This document shows positions 1-9,697 of a stretch of 64,000 bases of DNA, piece by piece. The DNA comes from Corynebacterium sp. Marseille-P4321. Its GTDB lineage: Bacteria; Actinomycetota; Actinomycetes; Mycobacteriales; Mycobacteriaceae. The notes beneath the pieces are model-generated. The model saw nothing but the letters and a program-made list of their open reading frames with translations. It had not been told where the DNA came from and made no database searches. Numbering within the stretch: the stretch's first letter is position 1; the number at the start of each line of letters is the position of its first letter. The translations under genes and the position numbers were made by a program. Where the stretch lies: positions 248,001 through 312,000 of the forward strand of contig NZ_CAHJXO010000001.1 in assembly GCF_903645305.1 (NCBI RefSeq), in the 5' to 3' direction.

Positions 1-3000
1 CCTGCGCCGGGGTGATGGTGGCGGTGGCGCGGCCGTTGTCCAGCGGTGCCTCGGCGAGCTTCTCGCCGCCGGCGGTGTAGAACTCCACCGTGCCCGGCGC
101 GAGCTGCGGCGTCACCGTCGCGGTAAGTGTGAGGGGCTCACCGGCGGTCACTGGGCCGTCGATAGTGTTCAGTGCGACCTTCGCGTCCTCCTTCATCATC
201 GCCTTGATCGGTTCGGACTTGGAGCCTTTGAGGTCCGCGCCGTCCGCCGGGGTGTACACCGCGACCACGTCGCGCTGGCCCGGGATGACGAACGAGTAGG
301 TCGTCTCGGCCTTGCCACCTGCGGCTTCGGCTTCGCCCATCTTGTAGTCGTTGGAGTAGAACTCCACTGTGCCGCCGGTGACCGGGTTGCCCTCGGCGTC
401 GGTGATGGTTGCGGTGTAGGTGTACGGCGTGCCGGTCTTGCCCTCAGCAGGACCTTCGATGGTGGTTTCGGTGCTCTTGCTTATCGACGGCTTCGGCGCC
501 ACCGTCACCGTCTTCGTTGCGGAGGTGGACGGTGTGTACGCGTTGAGGTCCGTCGGGGTGAACTCCGCGCGGACGACGTAGGTGCCCTCGGCAGCCACAC
601 CGGTCACGGACGGGGTGGTGTTGGTGCCGTCGACCTCGACGATGCCGATCTCGGTGTCCTTGCCGTCCACCGCCACCACGAAGCGGACCTTGCCCGGAAT
701 GTTGCGCGGGATGGTGGCGGTGACCGTCGCCGGGTCGTCGGTCTTGAGGTCGCTCGGTACCTCGATCTCAATCGACGTCTCTTCGGCCGGCGCGGCAACC
801 TCGACGGTGCCGGTGGTCTCCTCGGCCTGGTAGGTGTCGCTGTCCGGTGTGAAGACCACGCGGATCTCCTTGGCCGGGTCTGCCTCGCCGATGGTGACGT
901 TCTCCACCGTCGCCGCGCCGTTGTTCACCGCGGCTTTGCCCAGGGACGTCGTGCCGTCGAACAGCTCGACCGTGCCGGCCGCGTTGTTCGGGTTCACCCG
1001 GACGGTCAGAGCGCCGGTCTGGCCGGCGGTGAGCGACTGGCCGTCGACAAGCGATGCCTGCGCGGTGCGCGCCGAGGCCTTCACGGTGACGGCCTCGGCG
1101 CTTGCCGACGCCCCCGTGGCCGCGTCCTGCGGCACGAAGCGGGCTTCGATCGTGCGCTCGTTGAGGTCCTGCGGCGTGAAGCGGTAGGTCGCCTTGCCCT
1201 GGGAGACGCCGCCCTCGCCGAGCTTGACCGGGTTCGCGGCGTCGGTGACGTCGTAGAACTCGACCTTGCCTTGCGCGAGCTGCGGGGTGACGGTGGCGGT
1301 GAGGGTGACCGGGGTGCCCACCGTCGGCCGCGGGTTGTTCACCGCGAGCTTCGTGGTGGAGGCCTCCTTGATCACCAGGGTGGCCTCGCCGGACTTCGCC
1401 GGGTTGTAGCGCGAGTCGGTGGCCGGGACGTATTCCGCGACAACCTTCTTGGGGCCGCTGAGTGTGAACCGCTGGTCCGGCAGGCTCGCCTCGCCCTGGG
1501 CGTCCACGTCTGCGGTGCCCTGCACAGCACCGTTGACGATGAAGCGGACCTTGCCGTAGGCGACGTTGCCGTCGCCCTCTTTCGGCGCCACCTTCGCGGT
1601 GAGGGTGAGTGGCTCGCCCTTCGCGCCCTCGGTCGGGCCGGTGTAGGTCACCGCAGAGTCCACGGTGCCGGCGGCGACGGTGAGGGTGTGGTCCGCGGTG
1701 GAGCGCGACGCCACGAACTCGCTGGTGTTGTCCGGGGTGAACTCGGCGCGGATGGAGTGCTCGCCCTCCGCGAAGCGCTTGGTCAGCTTCGCTTCGCCGT
1801 TGTCGACGGTGGCCGAGCCGATCTCGGTATCGCCCTCGTAGAAACGGACGGTTCCGGCGGCGGCCGGGTCGACCGTGGCGGTGACGGTTGCATCTTCCAG
1901 CGCGGTGGCGGCCTGCGGGCCGGACAGCGTTAGCGTCGTGTCCTGCGCCGCCTTGGCGACGGTGACGGTGCCGGTGGCCTCGCTCGCGGAGTACTTCGAG
2001 TCCGCGGCCGGGGTGAACTTCGCCTTCACGGTGGCGGTGCCGTCGGTAGCGAACTTCGCGTTCGCCAAGGTGGCGACACCGTCGGTGACCTCGACCGGGC
2101 CGCCGATCGGTGCGGGCACGGTACGGCTCATGTCGAGGAACTGGACGGTGCCCTTCGCGTCGGCAGGCGTGACGCGCGCGGTGAGTGGGCCCTCCTCGCC
2201 GGCGGTGAAGGCCTGGCCGTCCACGACTGCGACGGCGGAGCCGATCTTCTGCGGGGTGACAGTGGTGCGCCCCTTCGAAGCCGCGTACTCGCCGCCGTCC
2301 GCAGGGGTGAAGCGGGCCTCGTACACGCGTGCCGTGGTGCCCTCCGGGGTGACGGAGGCGGTGGCGCGGCCGTTGTTCACGTCCGCCTCGCCGACCTTGG
2401 CCGGGTTGGTGGCGTCCGTGACGTCGAAGAACTCAACCTTGCCGCCAGCCAGCGACGGGTTCACGTTCGCGGTCAGGGTGACCGGGGTGCCCACCTGCGG
2501 CTTCGCGTTTGAGGCGCTCAGGGTGGTGGTGGTCTTGGCGGCGACCTTCATCTCGCCCTCGCCCGTCGCCGGGGCGAGCTTGGAGCCGTCCGCCGGGATG
2601 TACTCCAGTTCCACGCGGACAGTGCCGGCGTTGTTGAAGGTCTTGTCGTAGAAGGCCTCGCCGTTGTCATTGACGTTGCGAAGCGGATCGAGCCGGACAC
2701 CGTCGACAATGAAGCGCACCTGGCCGCCGCTGACCGGGTTGCCGTCGGCATCGGTGACCTTCGCCACCAGGTTCGGCTTCTCGCCGGCGACGATGTTGAA
2801 CGGACCGTCGAACGCGATGGTCGTCGGTGCCAACGCCGGGGTGATGGTCACCGTGTGGTTCGCAGTGCTTGACGACGGGTTGTAGGCCGCCACATCGTTT
2901 GGCAAGAACTCCGCACGGATCTGGTGCTCGCCCGGGGTGAGCGTGTCGATGTCCAGCGTGGCGGTGGTGCTGTCCGCCGCGACCTCCGCGGTGCCGAGCT

Positions 3001-6000
3001 CGTTGTCGCCCTCGAGGAAACGCACGGTGCCGGCCGCCGCGGCCGGGTCGACGGTGGCGGAAAGGGTGACGTTCTCGCCTTCCTTGCCGGTGGCCGGGCC
3101 GGAGACCGCGACGGTGGTGTCCTCCGCGGGCTTCACCACGTTGATGGTGCCGGTGCCTTCGGATTCTTTGTAGACGGTTTCGCCGGACGGGGTGAACACG
3201 GCGCGGACAGCCTTGTCGCCGGCCTCGTTCAGCGCGACGTTGTCCACCGTGGCCACGCCGTTGGCGACGTCTGCGGTGCCGAGGGAGGTGGCACCGTCGA
3301 AAAGCGCGACTGTGCCGTCGATGCCGCCCGGAACCACGCGGACGGTCACCGAACCCGGCTCGCCGGCGGTGAGCGCCTGGCCCTCGGGGATGGTGACCTG
3401 CGCGGAGATCTTCTGCGCGGCGACGGTGACCGGCTGGCTCTGCGACGCAGCGTACTCCGGCTTCTCCGGCGCGAAGCGGGCCTCGAACCGGCGGGCGCCG
3501 ATGGCGGTTGGCGTGTACTGCGTTGAGGCCCTGCCGTTCAGCGGGGTGACGGCTGCGGCGTCGCCCACCTGGACCGCGTTGTCCGGGTCGGTGACATCCC
3601 AGAAGGTGACGGTGCCGTTCTGCAGCGGGGAGACGGCTGCGGTGAGCGTGACCGGGGTGTTCACATCCGGGGTGGCGGTGGAGGCAGACAGCGTGGTTGT
3701 GGTTGCCTTCGCGGTGATCTCGAAGGTGGCGTCCTCGGTGGAGACGGAGCCGTTGAACTTCGAGCCGTCCGCCGGGATGTATTCCAGCTTCAGCGTGTGC
3801 TTGCCCGGCGCGGCGAAGGTTTTGTCGAAGGTGGCGATACCGTCTTTCACCGGCTGCGGGGTGAGCTCGGTGCCGTCGAGTGTGAACTTCACTTGGCCGC
3901 CGTTGACGGGGTTGCCGTCGGCGTCCTTGACCTCGGCCTTCATGTAGTGCTTAGCGCCGGCCTGGTTGGTGGTGTTTCCGATAGACGCCACGGTGGTGTC
4001 GATCTTGGCCACCGAGATGGTCAGGTTGTGCGCGTCGGAGACCGGGGACTCGTTGAAGTACGCGTCCTCGCTGGTGACCGCCGGGAAGAACTTCGCGGTG
4101 ATCGCGTGGTTGCCTTCGGCGAACTTCTGCGTGAGCGTGGCCTCGCCGTTGACGACGTTTTGCGCCTGGCCGATTTCGGTGCCGTTGTCATAGAACTGCA
4201 CCGTGCCTTCGGCGTTGATCGGGGCGACGCGGGCGGTGAGGGTGGCCTCGTTATCGGTGGTCTCGGTGGCCGGGCCGGAGACGGTGACGGTGGTGTCGGC
4301 CGCCACCTTGGCCGCGTTCACGGTGACGGTGCCGGTGTTCTCGGAGGCGGCCAGGTTGGAGCCAGCCGCCGGGGTGAACACGACGCGGATGGTCGTGTTA
4401 TCTGCAGCGTCGGCGAAGGTCGGGTTGACGGTCGCGACGCCGTCGGTGACTGCTGCAGAGCCGAGGGACTGGTCGCCGTCGAAGAACTCGACGGTGCCGT
4501 TCGCGCCCTCGGGTGCAACGCGGGCCGACAGCGGGCCCTGCTTCCCGGCGGTGAAAACCTGCCCCTCGCCGAGCGCGACGTCGGACTTCACGTTGACCGT
4601 GGCCACGTGGTCGGACGCCGTACCGGACGGGGTGAACTCCGCCGGGTTTGCCGGGATGAACTCGGCGCGGATGGTGTGGGTGCCGGCGGCAAAGGTCTGC
4701 TTGAGCGTCGCCTTGCCGTTTGCCACATCGACGGTGGCGAGCTCGGAGGTGTTCCCGTTCGCCACCTCGAGGAAGCGCACCTGGCCAGCCGCGCCAGCGG
4801 GCGCGACGGTGACGGTCACGTTGGACTCGCCGCCCTCGGTCACGGTAGAGGTTGGGGCGTCGAACGTGAGCGTGGTGTTCTCCGCGGCCTTGGCCACGGC
4901 AACCTTGCCGGTGGACTCGGAGGCCGCGTAGTTCGTGCCCGGAGTCGGGGTGAACTTCACCTTGATGCTCTTGTCGCCCGCGGAACTGAAGGTGACGCCG
5001 TTCAGCGTCGCCACGCCATCCACAACGTCGGCCTCCCCCTTCGGCACAGCCACGTTGGTGCTCATGTCGAGGAACTGGACCCTACCCGTCGCGCCGGCCG
5101 GGGCGACGGTTGCCGAAAGGGCGCCTGCCTCGCCGACGGTGAACGCCTGGTTCGGGGCGAGGGTTATCGTCGAACCGATGGCCTGCGGGGTGAGCGTGAG
5201 CACCGTGCTCTTCGAACCCGCGTAGGTGCGCTGGTCGGCAGCCGGGGTGAAGCGGGCCTCGTACTTGCGCTGCGAGAGGTCCTCCGGCGTGACGGTGAAG
5301 GTGGCGTTACCGCCGGACACGTCCTTGGTCTCGCCGACCTTGGTGCCTTCGTTGCTCGCGGTGACGTCGTAAAGCTCGATGGTGCCCTTCGCAAGCTGCG
5401 GGTTCACCGCGGCGGTGAGGGTGACCGGGGTGCCCACCGTGGGCTTGGTCGTCTGCGCGGTGAGCGTGGTCGTGGTTGCCGCCTGGATTGCGATCTCCAC
5501 TGGGGCGGTGCTTGACGACGGTGCGTAGTTGGAGCCCGCCGCCGGAATGTACTGCAGCTCGAGCTTGTACACCTCCGCTTTGCTGCGCGTCTGGTCGTAG
5601 AGCGCCTTGCCCGCGACGGTCTTGCCGATCGGCTGGTCGCCCTTCAGCGGCTGGCCGTTGACAATGAAGCGGACGGAGCCGTCGGTGATCACGTTGCCGT
5701 CGGCGTCCTTGACCTCGGCGAGCATGTTGATCTTCTGGCCGGCCGGGCTCTGGGTCGGGCCGACGTACTCGATCACCGTGGCGGTCTTCTTCTGGTTCAC
5801 CGTCACCGTGTGGGTGCCGGAGGTGACGGAGGCGTTGAACGCGGCCGAGTCCGCAGGGATGAACTCGGCGCGGATTTCGTGGGTGCCGGGCGCCATGTTC
5901 TCCACGGCGAGGGATGCCTGGCCGTCCGCGAGGGCAACCGTGCCCAGCTCGTTCGTGCCCTCGAGGAAGCGGACCTGGCCGGCCGCGTCGCCCGGGGTGA

Positions 6001-9000
6001 CAGTCGCGTTCAGCGTGACGGTTTCGCCCTCGGTCTTGGCGGTGTCGCCGCCGAGCGTGATCGTGGTGTCCGCAGCCGGGAAGGCCACGGTCACGGTGCC
6101 GTCGCCCTCGCTTGCGGCGAAGTTCGAGCCGGCGGCCGGAGTGAATTTGGCGGTGATGGCCTTGTCGCCGCCATTGGGGAAGGTGACGTTCTTCGTTGCC
6201 ACGCCGTTGTTCACATCGGCGGTGCCCAGGGAGTCGGCGCCGTTGAAGAACTCGACGGTGCCCTTCGCGTTGTTCGGGGTGATGCGCGCGGTGAGGGCGC
6301 CCTCGGTGCCTGCGGTGAAGGACTGGCCCTCCGGAACCGTGACGGTGGTGGCAAGCGCCTGCGGGCTCACGGTGATCGGATCGCTCGTGGCCGGCAGGTT
6401 GATCGCGCGCGACGGCACGAAGCGGGCCTCGATCGTCTTGTCGCCGAGGGTGGACGGGGTGTACGCCCGCAGTTCAGCCTTGCCGTTGGAGCCAGCGGCC
6501 TCGCCAAGCTTCTGCGGGTTAGCGGCATCGGTGACGTCCCAGAATTCGAACTTGCCGGCGGCCAGCGCCGGGGTGTAGCGGGCCGTGAGCGTGATTGGGG
6601 TGCCCACGGTCGGGGCGGGATTCGAGGCCTGAAGGCTCAGCGTCGTGGTGGCCTTGATCAACACGTCCGTCCCGGTGGAGGACGACGGGTTGAACAGCGT
6701 CCCCTCAGCCGGCACGAACTCGGCGACGGCGTTTTGCGTGCCGCTCTGCGTGAAGGTGTGCTCGGTCTCGGCGATGCCCTGCCCGTCGACGGCCACACCC
6801 TGCGCGAGCACCGTGTTACCTACGCGGAAGGTGACCGTGCCCTTCGCCGCCTCCGTGCCGGATACCGGGGCGACCTGCGCCTTCAGCGTGACTGGCTTGT
6901 TCTGCTCGCCCTCGGTGGCGCCGGTGTAGGTCGTGGTGGTGTCCACGCGCGCCGGGGCCACGTTGAGCACGTGGTCCGTGGTGGTCGCGGAGGCGTTGAA
7001 CGCATCCGGTTGCGCCGGGATGAACTCGGCGCGGATGGTGTGGGTGCCCGGGGTCCAAGAACGCGTGAGCTCTGCCTTGCCGTCAGCGACGGTGATGGTG
7101 GCCAGCTCGTTGCCTCCCTCCAGGAAGCGCACGGTACCGGCCGCGCCCTGTGGCGTGACGGTCGCGGTGATGGTGACGTCCTGCGCCTCGGGCGCGTCGG
7201 TCGCGCCCGACAGGGTCACGGTCGTGTCCTGAGCCGCCTGGGTGACAGTGACGGTGCCGCTGCCGGTGTTCTCAGCGAAGTTCGAGTTCTCCGCCGGGAT
7301 GAACTTCGCGGTGATCTCCGGGGTGCCGGCGTCGGCGAAGGTGACGTCGTCAAGCGTTGCGATGCCCTGCTTCACCTCAGCGGTGCCCAGCACCCGGTTC
7401 CCGTCGGAGAATTCGACGGTGCCCTCGGCGTTGGTCGGGGAGACGGAGGCCGTCAGCGCGCCGGGCTGGCCGGTGGTGAAGGTCTGGTTCGGGTCCACCG
7501 TGACGGCGACGTCGTACTTCTTCGCGGTGACAGTGATCGCTTCGCTTGTCGACGGCTTGTTCACGTTCCCCGTCGGCACAAACCGCGCCTCGATCGTGTG
7601 GGCCTGAGTGTCGTTCGGGGTGTAGCGCGTGGACGCACTACCGTTGGCGCCTGTGGCCTCACCGATCTTTACCGGGTTTTCGGTGTCGGTGATATCCCAG
7701 AACTCGACCTTTCCGGCCGCGAGAGGCGGGGTGAAGGTGGCGTTCAAGTCGATCGGGGTGTTCACCGTCGGGTTGGCGTTCGATGCCGCGAGCTGCACGG
7801 TGGTTTCAGCGGTGATGAGGACATCGACCGCCTGAGCCTGCGACGCGTTCAGGTTGGAACCGTCTGCGGGGACGTACTCGGCGACAACGTTCTGCGTGCC
7901 GCCGAGGGTGAACGTGTGGGTGGTGGTTGCGACGCCGTTGACCACGGGCGCTTTAGCAACGACCGTGTTACCGACGCGGAAATGCACCTCGCCTTCCTCG
8001 ACGGTAGCGGGGGAACCGAGCGCCGCGACTGGGTCCACGGTGGCCTTCAGCGTGACCGGCGTGCCCTTCGCGCCGTTGACGTCGCCGGTGTAGGCCGTGA
8101 CCGTGTTGAACTGGCTGGCGTTGACCGTGAGCGCGTGGTTCGCGGTGGTTGCGGACGCGTTGTACTGCAGCGGGTCCGCCGGGGTGAACTCGGCCCGGAT
8201 GTCGTACGTGCCCGTCTGGAAGGTGCGCTTGAGTTCAGCCTTGCCGTCCTTTACCGCAACCAGAGTGTCGGTGAGCGGGGTATTGCCGTCAAAGAAACGA
8301 ACGGTGCCGTCGGCGACCGGGGTGCCGTTCGCGGTCACATCGGCCGTGATGGTGACCTCGTCCTTGTCTGTGGCGGTGTTGACGCCGCTAAGGGTGATCG
8401 TGGTGTCCGCTGCCGCCTGGTCAGGGCGGGGGATGCGGTCCGGGATGGGCTGCGGGGCGATGCGGAACGCGGCCTCGTCCATGCGCTCGAGGACGTGGGT
8501 GTTACTACCGTACTTGTAAGACGCGTACTGTGGCACGTATACACCTGGGGTGGTGGGCGCTACGAACGAACCCTGCAGGATATACTTGGTGCCGTTTCCG
8601 GCTGCGTACGTCCTCGGGTGCTGGCCACCTACGTAACCGCGGGTAACGGGCGGGTACTTACCGGTGCCCCAGCTCGGGTGTTCGAATCTGCGTCCGGTAT
8701 TCAAGTTACGTTGGGTCCCTGTGCCAGTACCGACACCGATAACGTTGAACCCCTCGTCAATCCGCGAGAACGCTTTGTACTGTTCGTTTGAGGGGGGATT
8801 GAAGCCGACCTCGTAAATCTGGCTTGGACCATCGTTGACGGTCATCGTGCCACGCAGGGTGTATTGAGACCCTGGGGTGATTAGCACTGGGTTTTCCAAA
8901 CTTGATGTCGCGATATCGGTAGGGGTCTGTCCAATACCGAATCCAGAGTAAAGGTCGTAGTCTCTATCGTTCACGACAATCGACTTGTCCATCACCGGCG

Positions 9001-9397
9001 TGGTGAACGTCGCCGCGCCGTCCGGGTTCGGGTTGTAGTTCTCGCCGTCGATGTAACGGGCGGTTACGGTGTGGGGTGCGCCTGCGGTGCCGTAGGTGGT
9101 CGGCGTGATGTTCTGGGCGGCCTGGCCCGATTGGTCTACGTCGACAGGCGTGCCAACGGGCACACCATTAAGGTAGAACTGCACCCGCCCGGTGGACACT
9201 CCTGGGACGGTGGCGGTGAAGGTTCCTTGCGTGTTGATACCGAGGTCGGCCGGGCCATCAACACTGACTGCGGCAGCCGCCGCATTCGCTACGGCCGCGG
9301 AGATTCCGGGCAGATCAACGGGGGAAATGATCGGGGCGGTTACCGCAAGTGCGGTGAGGCCAGCGATAGCGGTACGGAATGGGAAACGTTTAGCCAT
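1..9397 (-). CDS. Giant secreted Ig-like repeat protein (C-terminus beyond left edge)
   Basis: The frame is open from the ATG at 9395-9397 to the left edge, giving at least 3,132 residues with no stop. GAGGT lies 8 nt before the start. The N-terminus (MAKRFPFRTA...) is a signal peptide of about 40 residues. A module of about 280 residues follows, made of one Ig-like domain and one aromatic-rich domain, and closely matches the N-terminus of the next gene at 9698-13912. The rest is Ig-like domains of about 95 residues with the recurring pattern G-T-V-x-F-x-D-G ... F-x-P-A, as in Big_3-type bacterial Ig domains. They form a four-domain super-repeat of about 390 residues, with one unit expanded to six domains. 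Such proteins are typically cell-surface stalks or adhesins. Ligand and anchor are unknown because the end is missing. An anchor like that of the two upstream genes is likely but not seen. Confidence 0.9.
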   Translation of the reverse strand, partial: MAKRFPFRTAIAGLTALAVTAPIISPVDLPGISAAVANAAAAAVSVDGPADLGINTQGTFTATVPGVSTGRVQFYLNGVPVGTPVDVDQSGQAAQNITPTTYGTAGAPHTVTARYIDGENYNPNPDGAATFTTPVMDKSIVVNDRDYDLYSGFGIGQTPTDIATSSLENPVLITPGSQYTLRGTMTVNDGPSQIYEVGFNPPSNEQYKAFSRIDEGFNVIGVGTGTGTQRNLNTGRRFEHPSWGTGKYPPVTRGYVGGQHPRTYAAGNGTKYILQGSFVAPTTPGVYVPQYASYKYGSNTHVLERMDEAAFRIAPQPIPDRIPRPDQAAADTTITLSGVNTATDKDEVTITADVTANGTPVADGTVRFFDGNTPLTDTLVAVKDGKAELKRTFQTGTYDIRAEFTPADPLQYNASATTANHALTVNASQFNTVTAYTGDVNGAKGTPVTLKATVDPVAALGSPATVEEGEVHFRVGNTVVAKAPVVNGVATTTHTFTLGGTQNVVAEYVPADGSNLNASQAQAVDVLITAETTVQLAASNANPTVNTPIDLNATFTPPLAAGKVEFWDITDTENPVKIGEATGANGSASTRYTPNDTQAHTIEARFVPTGNVNKPSTSEAITVTAKKYDVAVTVDPNQTFTTGQPGALTASVSPTNAEGTVEFSDGNRVLGTAEVKQGIATLDDVTFADAGTPEITAKFIPAENSNFAENTGSGTVTVTQAAQDTTVTLSGATDAPEAQDVTITATVTPQGAAGTVRFLEGGNELATITVADGKAELTRSWTPGTHTIRAEFIPAQPDAFNASATTTDHVLNVAPARVDTTTTYTGATEGEQNKPVTLKAQVAPVSGTEAAKGTVTFRVGNTVLAQGVAVDGQGIAETEHTFTQSGTQNAVAEFVPAEGTLFNPSSSTGTDVLIKATTTLSLQASNPAPTVGTPITLTARYTPALAAGKFEFWDVTDAANPQKLGEAAGSNGKAELRAYTPSTLGDKTIEARFVPSRAINLPATSDPITVSPQALATTVTVPEGQSFTAGTEGALTARITPNNAKGTVEFFNGADSLGTADVNNGVATKNVTFPNGGDKAITAKFTPAAGSNFAASEGDGTVTVAFPAADTTITLGGDTAKTEGETVTLNATVTPGDAAGQVRFLEGTNELGTVALADGQASLAVENMAPGTHEIRAEFIPADSAAFNASVTSGTHTVTVNQKKTATVIEYVGPTQSPAGQKINMLAEVKDADGNVITDGSVRFIVNGQPLKGDQPIGKTVAGKALYDQTRSKAEVYKLELQYIPAAGSNYAPSSSTAPVEIAIQAATTTTLTAQTTKPTVGTPVTLTAAVNPQLAKGTIELYDVTASNEGTKVGETKDVSGGNATFTVTPEDLSQRKYEARFTPAADQRTYAGSKSTVLTLTPQAIGSTITLAPNQAFTVGEAGALSATVAPAGATGRVQFLDMSTNVAVPKGEADVVDGVATLNGVTFSSAGDKSIKVKFTPTPGTNYAASESTGKVAVAKAAENTTLTFDAPTSTVTEGGESNVTVTVAPAGAAGQVRFLEVANGNTSELATVDVANGKATLKQTFAAGTHTIRAEFIPANPAEFTPSGTASDHVATVNVKSDVALGEGQVFTAGKQGPLSARVAPEGANGTVEFFDGDQSLGSAAVTDGVATVNPTFADAADNTTIRVVFTPAAGSNLAASENTGTVTVNAAKVAADTTVTVSGPATETTDNEATLTARVAPINAEGTVQFYDNGTEIGQAQNVVNGEATLTQKFAEGNHAITAKFFPAVTSEDAYFNESPVSDAHNLTISVAKIDTTVASIGNTTNQAGAKHYMKAEVKDADGNPVNGGQVKFTLDGTELTPQPVKDGIATFDKTFAAPGKHTLKLEYIPADGSKFNGSVSTEDATFEITAKATTTTLSASTATPDVNTPVTLTAAVSPLQNGTVTFWDVTDPDNAVQVGDAAAVTPLNGRASTQYTPTAIGARRFEARFAPEKPEYAASQSQPVTVAAQKISAQVTIPEGQALTAGEPGSVTVRVVPGGIDGTVALFDGATSLGTADVANGVATVDNVALNEAGDKAVRAVFTPSGETVYKESEGTGTINVVKPAEDTTVAVSGPATGKEGENVTLSATVDPAAAAGTVRFLEGDNELGTAEVAADSTTATLDIDTLTPGEHQIRAEFLPNDVAAYNPSSSTANHTVTITPALAPTTIAFDGPFNIVAGEKPNLVAKVTDADGNPVSGGQVRFIVDGVRLDPLRNVNDNGEAFYDKTFNNAGTVRVELEYIPADGSKLAPATGEGEMKVAAKTTTTLSASNAKPQVGTPVTLTANVNPSLAGGKVEFFDVTDATNPAKVGEADVNNGRATASVTPEGTTARVYEARFTPADGGEYAASKGRTTVTPQKIGSAVAVVDGQAFTAGEEGPLTARVTPADAKGTVQFLDMSRTVPAPIGGPVEVTDGVATLANAKFATDGTATVKAKFTPAADSKYSASEATGTVTVAKAAQDTTLTLSGPQAATALEDATVTATVDPAAAGTVRFYEGDTEIGSATVDNGEAKLTKRFAEGEHSIRAEFTPDNTSEFVASRSTADHTLTVAAGTVDSAVTYTGPTEGAKGEPLTLTAKVAPKEGDGNVAYGKVRFIVNGAVQGTADVDAQGEASLPDQRFTLSGPKKVVAEYVPATDSRYNPAKSGEATLVIKEASTTKLAVNNPRPTVGTPVTLTATVTPQLAQGKVEFYDVTDAANPVKLGEGGVSQGKATYRFTPQDLNERTIEARFVPQDAATGASASAEAVTVKASARTAQASLVDGQSLTAGQTGALTVRVNPNNAAGTVELFDGTTSLGKAAVNNGAATVENVTIGEADPAKEIRVVFTPDSDTYQAEETTGTVEVAAPAEETSIEIEVPSDLKTDDPATVTATIPRNIPGKVRFVVAVDGKDTEIGIVEVDGTNTTPSVTGVAAEGTYVVRAEFTPTDLNAYTPSTSATKTVTVAPKPSISKSTETTIEGPAEGKTGTPYTYTATITDAEGNPVTGGTVEFYSNDYKMGEAEAAGGKAETTYSFVIPGQRDVVAVYTPADGADLKGSKSEPIKAMMKEDAKVALNTIDGPVTAGEPLTLTATVTPQLAPGTVEFYTAGGEKLAEAPLDNGRATATITPAQ
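80..7720 (-). repeat. About 1.16-1.17 kb coding super-repeat of Ig-like domains
   Basis: The same domain type (P-x-V-x-T-P-V-x-L-T-A ... V-E-F-x-D-V-T-D) recurs with its V-E-F/F-W-D codons near 7689, 6531, 5361, 3590, 2417 and 1249, and again near 85. Spacings are about 1158, 1170, 1771, 1173, 1168 and 1164 bp. Each regular unit holds four distinguishable Ig-like domain types. The long interval between 5361 and 3590 contains two extra domains. Copies are diverged at DNA level, unlike the repeats in the next two genes. Confidence 0.75.
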
Positions 9398-9618
9398 GAG
9401 GGCACCTCGGGGGAGTGTGAGATCACCGGCAGCGCAGGTGAGAGGCGGAAACAGACAAGGGTTGCGTGATGAGCTTAGGACGGAAAAGGGTTTCGCTCAC
9501 CTGCAAGAAAAGTTTTGACCTGCGGGTATCCAAGTGTTTGTCAGATGTTCAGCTGGGGTTTACGTGTTGGTGGTGTGGTGGTCATGCCGGGGTTGGGCGT
9601 GGGGGTGTGGAAATGGGT
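9398..9618 (-). promoter_or_regulatory. Upstream region of the giant Ig gene with a conserved 37-bp box
   Basis: This non-coding stretch lies between the terminator of the 9698-13912 gene and the start of the giant Ig gene. Positions 9535-9571 match 14048-14084, the equivalent place before the next gene, with one mismatch. A shared GACCTGCGG lies about 15-20 bp further toward the gene. The location after a terminator and before a start suggests promoter or leader sequence. I could not identify convincing -35 and -10 boxes. Confidence 0.45.
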
Positions 9619-9653
9619 GTCGCCCCCGCGGGCGGTGTGCTCGCGGGGGCGAC
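9619..9653 (-). terminator. Terminator hairpin of the 9698-13912 gene
   Basis: A perfect 12-bp GC-rich stem (9619-9630 with 9642-9653) and an 11-nt loop lie 45 bp past the stop codon. There is no U-run. A near-identical hairpin follows the next gene at 14134-14166, which supports a conserved role. Confidence 0.6.
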
Positions 9654-9697
9654 GTTTCAGGGACTCGGTGTGGTGAACCGGTTTGGGGTTCTACCTG

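Noticed and set aside
3797..8791. Long plus-strand open frames of 572 and 993 codons across the Ig gene
   Set aside because: They lie opposite a continuous minus-strand Ig-repeat frame, are Gly/Arg/Val-rich without domain structure, and arise from the high-GC codon pattern of the true gene.
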